Numbered from the stretch's first letter, positions 16,672 to 28,800 are shown. The stretch: DNA of 64,000 nucleotides from Pyropia yezoensis (GCA_009829735.1 CM020620.1:22170020-22234019); one strand, 5' to 3'. Made by a program: numbers and translations. Notes: generated from the letters alone by a model not told the origin.

Positions 16672-17523
16672 CTGGGTCAAGGCGTCTAGAAAGTACCAGG
16701 TGAAGGGGATGCTGGATGGAGCAAACCCGACCGGGATCTCGACTTCCTGCTGCTGCGGGATGACCTTGGGGTAGTACGCCGCCCGGTTGGCCTTGTCCAG
16801 CTTCCAGAACTTTTGATGGTTGCAGCTCACGATGAAGTCACGCTGGTGCCCGCGCCGCTGGCCTTGCTCCCGCGCCGGCGACAACACGGAGTACTTCCGG
16901 GTCAAGAAAGGCGGCTCCAGAGCGACCATGCTCGGACAGGGATCACAGTTCAGGCTCCCCGGCCCCTTGAGCGCCTCGTCCCAGATCTTGAGCGCCCGAT
17001 GGACGTACCCTTCCTCCGCTGGCCACTGGAGAACGGACGCAGACACGCGACGCTCTGTCAAGGGTAGATCCAGCCCCAGCGCGAAGAGGAGATCTTCCAG
17101 GCGAGCAACCCAAGAGGAACCCGAAAAACTCCGGGAGCGGTCTTGAGCCAGGCGCATCTGGTCCGCCGCATGGAGACGAGTCTTGTCCATCTCCATCAAG
17201 ACTCCGCGCTGGAGTTCCTTGCGCCAGATGACCAGGCAATCCTGCTGGCACTGGGCCGCGCTGGCGTTGCCGACCACCGTAGAGTAGCGCCGGCCCGCCA
17301 GAGGATCCTGCCCAAGAAGCATCTCCGGGAGACCCGCCGGGGGGGTCTCGACCGGGCGCGACGCAGAAGCCGGGGGAACTCGATCCGCCTCCGCCGCGGC
17401 GACCGACGCCGGCACCGACACCCGAGGAACCGGAGGCAGGAGAGGGGCACGGTTAACCGAGCTCTCCTCTGCAACACTCGCCGCCGGAACCGCGGGCCCA
17501 ACTTGGATCTCGGAACTGGACAT
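16672..17523 (-). pseudogene. 5' half of the antisense ORF of element C, split by element D
   Basis: Starts at MSSSEIQVGP (17523) and is open to the insertion point at 16672, where LTR D' begins. The translation matches residues 1-281 of the intact aORF closely (for example YSTVVGNASAAQCQQDC, RKYSVLSPAREQ, FIVSCNHQKFWKLDKANRAA, SSIPFTWYFLDALTQ). The complementary 3' half is at 4344-5496 on the other strand. No frameshift or stop has accumulated over about 850 bp, suggesting fairly recent disruption. Confidence 0.82.
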
Positions 17524-17707
17524 GACGTCTAGAATCCGGGGGAACGGGAGGGTCAAGGTGAAGGAGGAGGGGGGGGGGCAGGATTGGGGCAGGTGATCGT
17601 ACTCGGGGTGAAGACGCTCGACCTCGGCACCGCTGTGGACGTGCTCGAGGCTGTGCACGGTGACACCTGGTTCGGCCCGAGGACGTGCCGGACTAGGGAG
17701 GGAGCTA

Positions 17708-18278
17708 TGTAGCATCCCTGGCCCCGACTTGGCGCCGACCCGGGACTGCAACCAGAGGGCACCAGGTGCCAGAACACGCCCGCCATGTGGTAATGGTTGG
17801 CGGCCGTGGCCCGTGCCCGGCACTGGGATGCGGTGGACTACGCTACCCACACGTGAGAGAGGGATTTCTGCTGGGTTTTTGCATACTTGTGAGGGACTTG
17901 ATTTGAGAGAATTCGAGTGTGAGATTAGTGAGTGGGAATAGAATTAGTAGTGATCGTGGCCCGCGACCTGACGAGGTTAGACTCGGGTCGGGGCCACTCG
18001 GGGGTATGGGGGGGCCACCTGGCCAACGTGCCGAGGCTCCCCCAGATGCACGTTGAGAGGGACAGCGAGGCGCCCTTGGCCCGCGCCATCAGGAAAAAGA
18101 CAGCTGCGCGTTTGCTTTCCTCTTCCCCGTGTGCACTACCGTGCGTATCTGTTTGCTCTGCGAGCAGGCACGTGAGGCAGCAGGCGTACCACTCTCGTAG
18201 TTCCCCTTTCTGTGTTACCTGTCCCTTTCCTCCGAGGGATATTGACACGTGTCTGAGAGGATCGAGTTTTATACCACA
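17708..18278 (+). mobile_element. LTR C, 3' LTR of element C (family 1), with PPT at 17695-17707
   Basis: 571 bp, inverted relative to LTRs A and B, from TGTAGCATCCC to TTTTATACCACA. It is preceded by the same AGGGAGGGAGCTA polypurine tract, so it is the 3' LTR of a plus-oriented element whose aORF lies left on the minus strand. It is more diverged from A and B than they are from each other, consistent with an older insertion. Its right flank begins accat. Confidence 0.9.
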
Positions 18279-18671
18279 ACCATCCCCCCCCTCAACAGGC
18301 GCCCCATTGAGTCTCTCGTCCTCAACACCCCCCTCCACCTCAATAAGCCCCGTCGCAGGGCCCGCCCGCGGGCCTTCTCGGCCCCCCTCCTCCTCTCCAC
18401 CGCCTCCATTATCTTGAGCGCAAGGGGGTAGGACGCCGACGTCCGCCCCGCCGCCGCCGTTGGGCGCGTCACCCACACCGGCCGCTCCACTGCGGCTGGT
18501 TGCGCGCTCGCCGCTCTCAGCACCTCCCGCTCGGGGCCGCTTGTGGCCGCGGTGCTTGAAGAACGTCGCCCTCGACACCATGCGGCCGTCGGCCGTCCCC
18601 TCATCGGTGCACCACCAGCACAGGCAAAATCGCTCTTCCCCGCGGTTGGCCATGAAGAGGGGGATGAGCAA
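18279..18671 (-). pseudogene. Transposon-like ORF fragment cut by LTR C
   Basis: A minus-strand frame begins MLIPLFMANRGEERF, then a Cys/His cluster CLCWWCTDEG...ATFFKHRGH, then a Gly/Ala/Arg-rich region; it is interrupted by the LTR at 18278. Small clusters of this kind (CxCx2C...HxxH) occur at the start of several DNA-transposon-related ORFs. I recognise the style, not a specific family. It might equally be an unrelated host gene hit by element C. Confidence 0.3.
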
Positions 18672-18971
18672 GGGAGACCGGCGATGCTAAGGGGGGGGGG
18701 ACAGATGATAACGGAACGCAGAACTGGACACAGTGGCGGGGGGCAGGGGAAGGACGATACGGACCTCGAGGGGGGGGACGACAGGGGAGCGTAGTAGTCG
18801 ATGGGGTGCGGCTGGTGAAGCCCGGCAGTGCGATGGCTGAAGGGCAGACGTCCGTAGAGGGCATGCCGGTCACTATGTCCGTCCGCGGACCCGACTTGAA
18901 CGGCTCCAAGACAGCGGGCCCATTACCGGCGTTGGCCATCGATTCTCGACAGCCAATGAGAGCACAGAACA

Positions 18972-19773
18972 TCAGGCAGTGGCATCGCGAGAACCTGCCA
19001 TAACATTCAACTGGCTCCTAATTCCGGGCGGATGAACAGCGGCAGATCTAGAAGGCTCGCCATTGGCCGCTTCCAGACGCTTCCAACGGGCTGCAAGGAT
19101 AACCAGGCAAGAGGCAGGATATCCCGCCTCCTGCCTGGATAACCCGCCAAAATTTCCCGTAGGGCTCATGGAAGAAACGGACACTGACCGAGGGGCGTCG
19201 TACACCGCGCGCGCGCCACGCCCTCGCCGCCCCTTCCAATGTCCCACCCCCACCCCCCCCCCCCCCCCCCCCCCCCCTCTTCTATCCAACGTACCCCGCT
19301 CGTACGCCTCGGCCTCTGCCTTTGCCGCCTCCAAGCGCGCCTGAGCGGCGCCATACCCTCCAACACCAGCCGCCGCTCTTCCACCCCCCGCAGCTCTTTC
19401 GCCTCGGCCGCCCGCGTTGCGGCGAGGCGGTCGGCCGCCGCCGCCGCCAACGCCGCTGCAGTGTCATCCCCATTGCGGGCGTCAACGCCGCGGGGCGACC
19501 AACATCGCCGCCGCCTCCCACCTCCGTTCCACGCATATCACGAAGCAATCCCCCCCCGCCCCGTGCTTCCCCGCTTCTCCCTCCCCGCGAAATCCTACCG
19601 CCCCCCCCCTCCACCTGCCGCCGCAGCCGACGAAGCATCGTCTTGACATTGGCGCCCGCGGCGAGCAGCGCAGCGACCACCCCTGCCCAACAGCCCGCTG
19701 CGGCGGCGTGGTTTGGCAACTCCTCGCCCGCTGTCGCCATGTCGATGGCCGCCACGGCCAGCCACGCCACCAC
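18972..19773 (-). pseudogene. Decayed coiled-coil ORF (two or more frames)
   Basis: On the minus strand a coiled-coil-like sequence can be followed across a frame change near 19340: first frame ADRLAATRAAEAKELRGVEE, second frame ARLEAAKAEAEAYERGTLD. Upstream (from 19773) an Ala-rich segment starts MVAWLAVAAIDMATAGEEL. A 25-nt C run (19253-19277) follows the coiled coil. Family not recognised; it may be the remains of a transposon ORF. Sequence between 18672 and 18971 shows nothing I can support. Confidence 0.25.
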
Positions 19774-21939
19774 CGCTTCCCCATCGGCGACCGCCGTGGC
19801 GGCATAAGTGGCGGCGGTGGTGGCCGCGGTGGTGCCGAAGAGGCTCGCGTCCGTCGCACTGGACTAGTTCGAGGGTCACCACGTGGCACCAACTCGCTTG
19901 CCGCGAACGCCTGTTCGAGGGTCGCCACGTGGCAACGGCAGCCCGCTATCTGCGCCGGCGCTTCCCGACGCCTGCCCCGCAAATACCAAGTCAAAATGAA
20001 AAACAGGGGAGGAGGAAGAGGACGATGAGGTGTGCGGGAGCGCGAAGACATCCCCCCCCACCTCATTTCCCCCCTCCTCCCCCCCGGGCCTCCCCCCCCC
20101 CCGTTCCTCGATCGGGAGTAGGACGCGAAAGGGGGAAGGGGCAAGCGAGAGGTTCAGGGCTCTGCAGGGAGGGCTGCTGCCCCACCACCCTACCCAACTA
20201 CTCACAACCTCCCCCCGAACGGAGGTAGTAAGTGTAGGACGGGGGACGCGGCTATGGTAGTGGCCACCGGTGCTTTTAGGTGTCGCGCATGGCTGGACGA
20301 GGGCGGGGAAGAAGCTGCAGAGAGAGACGGCAAGCGACGTCGACCAAAATATATGACCGACGGGGGAGGGCCCGGGGAAGCTGTGGATTGACAGGGAAGA
20401 CGTTCGGCATGACCTCCCCTTTGCATCTGCTCCGCCGTATGGAGCTCCGCTCGGAGGAAGCTGCGACGCGTGTCCAGGCTGCGTGGTCAGATGCGGAGCC
20501 AGTCTCCATTTAGTGCCGATACAGCGGCGGCGATGCCCACCGCAGCAGCCGCTGCTCGTGTTGTAGGGTCTGTTCCCCCGCTCCACCCTTCCGCTGCTCT
20601 TCGAACCCATGGGACTGCCCTTAGTTCTGATGCAACGCATGTGTATGGCTGCACATCGCCTCACCCCCCCCCCCCCCACGCCCAGTGTGCAGCCTCGTCT
20701 CGTCTACGCCGCGCAGCCTGAGGGCGGCCAGTCGATGCCTGGGGCAGGGTAGTTGCTCGCCCGTGCCGTTCGGGAGTGGATACCCGTCGGTGCGGCCGAG
20801 AGAGGCGTTGGGGGCAGCTGGCTGCAAGGCAGAGGAGCCCATCTCACCCGTCTCCGCCCACCCCTGCCGCCATTCAGCGGGGGGTGCCTCGGCAGCCAAG
20901 GTAGAACCATGGCACGACGCCGCTTCTGCAGCCGGAAAGCTGTATGATCGTGCCGCGCGCATCTCGAGACACGACACAGCGGGCAACATGGCACGAGCAC
21001 CTCATTGGCCGAGGCGTGGGGCCCGAAGATTGTCCGAGAACCGAGAAAAAAATGCTCCGTGTGTCTTTTTTGAGCAACGTACCATATGTAAACGAGCCCC
21101 ATGTAATCGAATACACACTGTACACGCATGCGCACTGTGTACGTACAGTACGTACATACGTATGTACAGTACCAGTACATGTACTGTACATTGCGTGGCC
21201 CCTTGCCCGCCTTCTGACTGTCTGTATCTATGGACAGTACTTACAAACGTAGACAGCCGTTGCGGGGAGGGAAGTGCCTCTCCCTTCCAGGGAATCCCTG
21301 GGCTCCCGCCGCCTCATCCCCCCCACCTCGGTGAGTCTCTCGCAAGCACCAATCCAGTCCCCAGAGGACGGGCGTGTACCGTACCACTCCGCATACATCC
21401 CCCCCCCCCCCCCCGGCAAAATCCACGCACCGCCCCAGCGGCCACCGGGGCGCGCGGGGCAACGCGGCGCTCTTGGGGCCGCCGGGGCGGCCGACTGACA
21501 TGCGCCCGACGCCGCTGCCGCCTCTCCTTTCCATTCCCGGGAGGGGGTGGGGGGGGGGGGCTACAGTCTCGCATGCCCCACGGACCTTTCTGACGACTGT
21601 CTGCCTGCTTCTGCCAGAGGGGGTGGTATGCACCACACCCCCCGTGGGTGTGGTGGCCCGCCGCCTCTTGATCCACCCGGTAGGTACGCAAACATAGCTA
21701 CCTACACCCCACCCACCACAGCACCCCTTTTCGAAATCAGCGGTGTAAATTATTACATGATCGGGGGAAAAAAGAGGACCGTACAGTGGTTGTTTTAGGA
21801 CATGTTGTCCTCTTCACGCGATAAGACCCCTTCCTCTCGCCTGTGACCGCCAGGTGGTTGGTCAGTCAACACTCCTTCCACTGCCCGGCGAAATTATCGG
21901 CATCCAGCATTCCTGTGGACCATTCGAGAGCTTCAGCAT

Positions 21940-22010
21940 GTCAAATGTGGGTCGGTGGCGTGGGCCTGGGGCACGTTTCTGCCTCGTGAGGCCCCCGACC
22001 CACATTTGAC
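21940..22010. repeat. Foldback: perfect 16-bp inverted repeat with extended stem
   Basis: GTCAAATGTGGGTCGG (21940-21955) is exactly complementary to 21995-22010, with a 39-nt interior. Inside, GGGCCT and AGGCCC can extend the stem after a short bulge. It lies in a lower-GC patch. It could be a short transposon relic or an RNA hairpin; no flanking duplication was evident. Confidence 0.7.
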
Positions 22011-25000
22011 GACCCATACATGGCTATCCACCCCTCCCTACCCACATCAGATACCGGTCCCAGGGCGCTTCCGGCGAGCGCTTCGCGCCACAATGTGACG
22101 CAATTATTTTTTTGAGGGCTCGCGCTGACACGCCGATACTTGCGAGCCGACAGCGGCAAGCGAGCGGCGGTTACGTTGCTTGCCAACGCACGGCGTGTGC
22201 GCCGGTCCGCAGAAGCCCAGCGGGCTGCCTGCCCACGCACGGCGGGCTGCTTGCTGGCGTACGGCATGTCTGCACTCCTGCAAGCCAACTCGCGGAGTGA
22301 CCGGCTGCGAGCCGACACGCAGCGTTTGTCCCGTTCGCTCTTGCTTCTGCCGCCGACTTCGGCTGCCGCGCATGCTGCACCGGGTCGTCCGTTCTGTTCT
22401 ACACCCTCGGCTTCGACACCATGCTTACTTCCCCTCCCCCTGCGCCTTCCCCTGCTTTCCCACGTCCTCCTGCGTTCCCACTCCCCCCTCCCGTCTTTTC
22501 CCCCCCTCCCGTCGTTCCCCCGCCTCCCGTCCTTCGCCCGCCAGCCGACTCTGGCCTCTCTCTCCCAGCGCCTCCTGCTTCGGCAGCGGCCATGCCCACG
22601 CCGCCGCAGGGCGGGGCTATTAACTCAGAAAAGTAGGTGGTCGCGTGCGCTCCGTACCGCCCCCCCTTGGATCCCTCTTCACGTCAGTCACCCTGCCTTC
22701 ACTCCGTCCTCCTTCACCCCCCGTCCTGTCGAAAGATGCCACCTTCCCTTGCCCCCTTCACCGCCCCCCCCCCTCCCCCGTCTCGTCTCTGCGCCACCCT
22801 TTCTCTCCCCATCTCTCCTAGTTTTGCCTGCCATGGGCTCCTCTCGCCTCTCACCTTTGTGCACGGCGCCCTTCGGCCAGCTCGCGCGCGCACGGCTGGG
22901 CCGTCGGCGTCCATGTGATTGCCCGCCGCATTGCACGAGGCGGACCGCGGCCTTAGCGAGGCAACCCCTGGTGGTAAGCCGAAATGGGGGGTGGGGGGGG
23001 GGAGCGGGTAGGACCGTTCGGCCGCCCTCTTCGCCGCCGTCGCCGCCGCCGCCTCTGCCACGACTGCCGCCACCAGACCGCTTTGGCACCTCCGTGGGGA
23101 AAGGATTTCCGTGTAGGGGCGCCCACGGACGCCGGCCGCAGCCTTGTCGCTGACGCCTCCCCCATGCCTCACGCCTCTCTCGCCCCCCCGTGTCTTACGC
23201 CTCTTGCGCGCTGCTCGCCCGCCGTCCCTGTCCTTCACTCCTCCTCCCCCACCACCCCTCATGTCCCCGCTTCGCAGGCCACATCTTCATCTTCCTCGGC
23301 TACCTCGGCGCGCACCCGCCATCATGCGTGCCGCCCCCCCCTCCTATATCACCGGTGCCGTCCGCGCGCTGCCGTCGCCGCCTTTTTTGTGGGAGCCGGC
23401 CGCCAGCGGCAACCGCTGCAGCAGCGGCTGCAGCGGCGACGTTCGATGAGGCGGCCGCGGCTGGGGGGAGCTGACTGGTCTGTGGAGCCGAGGGGATTAG
23501 GGATGAGCGGCTGGGGGGTGGTAGTGGTGTCGAGCGGGGCGGGGGGGGGTGATGGGAGGGCCCGCAGCGCCGCGCTGATGGCATGCGGACGAGGCTGCCG
23601 AGCGGAGAGTTGCACGCTATGGGGGGGACCGTGCCTGTTTGCTCTTGCTATGGACAGGCTCTGACTCTCGCTGGTTTGGCTCGTCCAAATTCTCTGTTGC
23701 TCTCCTTTCTGCCGTGCTTTTGTCCACTCTTTTGCTGTGATGTGTCCGTTTTTGCAGCGTTTCCCGCTCCTATGGACCTGGCGCACCATGCCCACCTCAT
23801 CGTGCACGCTCGCGCAATAGGGTGAGGGTGCCTCGAGGCGTGCGGGTGAGGCGTAGTGCTGGGGTTGTGACGGTGGGTATGTGGGCGCTGGGGGGTATCG
23901 ACGATGTCTTTGTTCTGAAACAATGAGGTGACACTGGCCATCTTTGTTGTCGGTCACACTCTCGTCGTGCGCATGTATTCGTTCCGTTTCCCGTGTTGGT
24001 CTAGCTTCTCTTGTCACTTGGTAGTGGTCGTGTAGTTCTTTGTCCGGTAGCACCAGGCATGCTGGGCGGTCAGGGAGGGCGGGGGGATGTGCTTAAAAAC
24101 AAATTAAGACTCGCAGGAAAAACCACAAACAGACGCTTGTGACCAAAGACCTGAGGAACCCTTGCGCGCAGGTGCCCGTACTGTGTTTGCCCCACGATGT
24201 CGCTCTTACACATCTCCGACTACAGTGACTATATCCAGTCACGGCTGTATCCGGTCACGACATCTGCGCAGCTTTGCAGAAAACATCACAAACGTCAATC
24301 CCAAAACAGTAGGCTCTCGACGGAAAAATATAAATTCGCGTACCATCTATTCGGCGGACCCGTCGGATATACTATTGGGGGGTGGTGCTGTGACCCGCGC
24401 GCGCGCGCATGCGCACGCGCGTGTGCCGCGTGGGGCGTGCGCAACGGCGGCGGGCACGGCGGCAGGCAGGCAGGCGCCACTGGCGCCGACGCCTCGAGAG
24501 CGGGACCCCCCCCTTCACGCCTCGTGCTCTGTCTCTCTCTCCCCTTGCTCCCCCCCCCCCCCCCCCCCCCCCCCACTGTCAACCGACGGTGACGTGCCAG
24601 CTGGCCGAGAGCCACTGAACTGTGCGCAGCGCCGCTGCCAACCAAACCCCGTTGCCCACTGCCGCGCACAGCGGGTGGGTGGCCACTGCCCCCGGGGTTG
24701 ATAGCCAGCCGGGGGAGGGGGAAAGCAAAGGAGCGAGGCGTGCCCAACACCCCCCCCCCCCCCCCCCCAGTCGCATCCGCCCCCGCACCCCCGCCCTCCC
24801 CCCCCCCCCCCCGTCCTCCTCCACCTCGCTACATACTACAGGGAGTGCGCTCTCCCCCCGTGCGTTGCGTCGTCGTTTAGGGTGTGGGGACGGTGCATGG
24901 ACTCGCGCTCCCCTCCCCTCCCCGGTGAGTCGATGAGTGCCGGAGGTGGGGGGGGGTGGGGGGGGGGGGATTGGCGGCGCGCCCGCTTTCGCGGGGGGCT

Positions 25001-25662
25001 CTTCCCGAGAGGGTGCCCAGCCAGATGCGCCGCCCCCGCCCCCCCCCCCCCCCCACCCTGCCCCCCGCGGGACGCTCCCTCGCGTGGAGGGGGGCGCCCC
25101 AGAGCGCCGCCACCGTGCGCCGCTGCAACGTGCGCGTGCGGGGGGGTACGGCAAAAAAGAGCCACGGGGGGGGGTGGCCTGTGTAGGGTTGGTTGGGGGC
25201 GGGGTGGGGTTGGGGTGGGGAGAGCGAGACAGCGTGTGGTGGGGTGGGGTGGGAGAGGGACTGGGGATGAGGGGCGGTGGGGGGGGGGGTGTGGGGGGGT
25301 TCGCGCTCGCTGCCAGCAACGCTCTCCCTGTGGCCGCCAGTGGCGAGGGGCACCGCCGAGGGTTTGGGGGGGGGGGGGGGGGGGGGGGGGGCGGGGGGGG
25401 GGGGGTGGAGGAGCGGCGTGGAAGGGACACGGGAGGGGGCCGCCGGTGGCAACCGTTGCCGGTTGTGGGGCAGATGGGCTGTGGCCGGTGGCGGGGGGGG
25501 GAGGGAAGCGCGCTGGGCGGCGAGCATCGTGTGGGGCGGCAGCTGCCGCGCGGGGGGGTGCGGGGGTGTTGTGGGGGGGGGTGGGCGTGTGCGGGGGTCG
25601 GTCGCGCCCACCCCCCAACCCCCCACCACCACCACACCTCGCCTGTTGGGGAGAGGTGGGCC

Positions 25663-25702
25663 GCCCGCCCGCCCGCCCGCCCGCCCGCCCGCCCGCCCGC
25701 CC
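25663..25702. repeat. CCCG/GCCC tandem array
   Basis: About ten tandem GCCC units, followed by GGCTGGCC-type imperfect repeats to about 25760. The opposite strand is G-rich with regularly spaced GGG and could form quadruplexes. Confidence 0.85.
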
Positions 25703-25913
25703 GGCTGGCCGGCTGGCCGCCCGGCTGGCCGCCCGGCTGGCTGCCCGGCTGGCTGCCCGCCGTGCCGGCCAGTGCCGGCGGGCCGGGCCCAGCGGCGGCG
25801 TCTTGACCTTGCCCACGATGCGATGCGCGCCCCTGTTTTCTTCTTGGCCTCTTGGTTTGCCCTCCCCCCCCCCCCCCCCCCCTAAACTCGCACCCCCTCG
25901 CACGCACTGTTTT

Positions 25914-25948
<35 letters not shown>

Positions 25949-26182
25949 CCTCCCCCGGCCCCCCGCCTTTGACCCCGTCCCGTCAGCCGGTCGCCCTCCC
26001 TCTGCCGTCCTGTGGGGGCGCCCCATAACAGACCGCCGGCGGCTGCCAACCGGGTCACCGCAGCGGCACGTGCGGCGGTGGTAGATAGACGGGTTGGGGG
26101 GGAGGGCGCAGCAGCCGCTGTGCCCGCTGCATGCTGCATGCTGCTTGCTTGCTGCTTGGTGGTGGTGCTGCTGTTCTGGTGG

Positions 26183-26218
<36 letters not shown>

Positions 26219-26358
26219 GGGAAGGGGTGCGTTTCCAACAGGAGGGGTCGGCCGCGGCGACTGGCTCCCCCCCCCCCCCCCCCCCCCCCCCGGGGCTCCC
26301 CCCTCCCCGGTGGCAATCGGGTGGCCGGCGCACGGTCTCGTCGGTCCCCACCACCACC

Positions 26359-26391
<33 letters not shown>

Positions 26392-26506
26392 ACCCGCCAC
26401 CGCCGCGGGATCGTGGGGGGGGGGGGGGGGGGAGCGCTCGAGAGGGTCGGCTGGTGCACGCCGCCGCGGCGGCCTGCCCCACCTGCCGCCCCACCTCTCC
26501 CCCCCC

Positions 26507-27006
26507 NNNNNNNNNNNNNNNNNNNNNNNNNNNNNNNNNNNNNNNNNNNNNNNNNNNNNNNNNNNNNNNNNNNNNNNNNNNNNNNNNNNNNNNNNNNNNN
26601 NNNNNNNNNNNNNNNNNNNNNNNNNNNNNNNNNNNNNNNNNNNNNNNNNNNNNNNNNNNNNNNNNNNNNNNNNNNNNNNNNNNNNNNNNNNNNNNNNNNN
26701 NNNNNNNNNNNNNNNNNNNNNNNNNNNNNNNNNNNNNNNNNNNNNNNNNNNNNNNNNNNNNNNNNNNNNNNNNNNNNNNNNNNNNNNNNNNNNNNNNNNN
26801 NNNNNNNNNNNNNNNNNNNNNNNNNNNNNNNNNNNNNNNNNNNNNNNNNNNNNNNNNNNNNNNNNNNNNNNNNNNNNNNNNNNNNNNNNNNNNNNNNNNN
26901 NNNNNNNNNNNNNNNNNNNNNNNNNNNNNNNNNNNNNNNNNNNNNNNNNNNNNNNNNNNNNNNNNNNNNNNNNNNNNNNNNNNNNNNNNNNNNNNNNNNN
27001 NNNNNN
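26507..27006. other. Assembly gap (500 N)
   Basis: Exactly 500 N, a conventional placeholder length, flanked on both sides by C/G homopolymers of 10-33 nt. The true distance and content are unknown; frames that appear to span it mean nothing. Confidence 0.98.
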
Positions 27007-28020
27007 TGCCGCCACTGCAGTGGGGGGGCACACTCGTGGGCGGCTGGCAAGGCAGTCGCCACCACAGCGGGGTGGGGGGGGGTGGGGGCGCCACGCACAG
27101 CCTTGCAGTCGTTGCCGGCGCCAGCGGGGAGGGGGGGCGGGGCGGGGGGGGAGACGCAACGCGAGTCGTGCTCCCCCCCCCCACCGGGCCCGGCCCCCCC
27201 CCCCCCCCCCCCATCCACCCCCGGCCGCCCCTCCCCGAGCGCGCCCTTTTGGAGGCACCCACCCCCCACCCCCCCCCTCTCCGCCCGCCGGGCCCGCCGG
27301 CGAGCGGCGCCGCCGCCCCCCCCCCCCCGCTCCCCGCCGCCCGCCCTGGCGGCGGGCGACCGCGCCGGCACCGCGCGGGCGGCGGGCGGAGGGGCGGGCG
27401 GGCGGGCGGGCGGCGGGCGGGCGGGCGGTCCCCCCCCCCCCGGCGGCGATCCTTGTCGCCGCGGCCTCCACCCCGTCGCCTGTTGACGGTGGCGGCGGCA
27501 GCGGCGGTGGCGGCGGCGGTGGTGGCGGCGGCCGCCACCCGGTCGCCGTGTCCCCGAGTGCCGCCGCCACCGCGCATTGGCGCAGGGTGGGGGGGGCGGT
27601 GGCGGCAGCGGCGGCGGCGGCAGCGGCAGCGGGGGGGGGGGAAGGCGGCGGGGTGTGGTGGAGGTGGTGGGGGTGGGGGTGGGGTGGGGGTGGGGGGTGG
27701 GGGGGGGTGGCGGCGGCGGCGACGGTGGCAGCGACGGCAGTGGGGTCGCCCCCTCCCGCGCGGAAACCCGCCCGGCGTCTGTGCAGTGACGGTGCGCCGC
27801 CGTCCGCTGCGGCCTCGGGTGGCTATTTATATTGCCGGCCGCCGCAGGGGGGGGCGGGGGGGTGGGGGGGGGGGGGGGTGGCGGTGGTTGGCGCCGCCGC
27901 GGCGGACGGGGGGAGGAGCGCGTTGGGGGGCGCGCCGGCGGACGTCGACGCCCAGTTGTTGGCCGCCGTCTCCCCGGCGGGTGCGCGTGTGGAGGTGGCC
28001 TGTGCACTGTGGGGGGGAGT

Positions 28021-28094
28021 GGGCGGGCGGGCGGGCGGGCGGGCGGGCGGGCGGGACGGGACGGGCGGGCGGGCGGGCGGGCGGGCGGGACGGG
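28021..28094. repeat. CGGG tandem arrays
   Basis: Two blocks of GCGG/GGGC tetranucleotides broken by GGGACGGGACGGG; a related array is at 27396-27427. Both are G-rich on the plus strand, opposite to the array at 25663. Confidence 0.85.
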
Positions 28095-28491
28095 CGGGCG
28101 GCAGACGGCGCGGGCGGGTGGGTGGCCGGCGCGGGCGGCGGTCGGTCGACCTCGGGGGTGGCCCTTCCCCCCGCCGTCCCCCTTGCGCACGGCGTGTTGG
28201 CCGCCGCCCCCGTGGGTCCTTGTTCGCCGCCTGTTGCGGCAGCGCTGCCGGTTGCCGCGACCGCCGTTGGGCGTGTGGTTGGGGCAAAAGGGGGCGGAGG
28301 GGGGGGGGGGGGGGGGGGGGGGTGAGGGGAGGGAGAGCTGGCCGGGTGGGCGGTGAGGTGGCCGGGGTGGTCGGGGGTGGGGTGGATACTTGCCGGGGGG
28401 GGGGGAGTTGGTGGTGGCACCGGCGGGGGGGGTGGGCGCAGGACGCACGGCGGGCTCCCTTGCCTCCTCCCCCCGTGCCCCCCGCGGCCGC

Positions 28492-28522
<31 letters not shown>

Positions 28523-28764
28523 TGCTGCTGCTGCTGCTGCCGGTTGCGTAGCGTCTGCGACCTCCCCCGCCGCCTCCAACCCTTGCACGACCACCACCGC
28601 CACCGCCACCGCCATCCCCACCTCCACCGCCATCAGCCGCTGCAACCACCGCTGCCTGCCACCGCGGGGGGGACTGTCTCTCCCGTCTTCCTCTTTTTTT
28701 GGGGGGGGGCGCGCCCACCCGCGGGCGCGTGCGCCCGGCCGTGAGCGGCGGGGCTCCCTTCCCT

Positions 28765-28800
<36 letters not shown>

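Noticed and set aside
24160-24370. Possible tRNA or small RNA in a lower-GC stretch
   Set aside because: No cloverleaf or T-loop (GGTTCRA) could be laid out; only a short direct repeat is present.
25663-25760. CRISPR-like or satellite array
   Set aside because: Units are four bases long with no spacers; it is a microsatellite.
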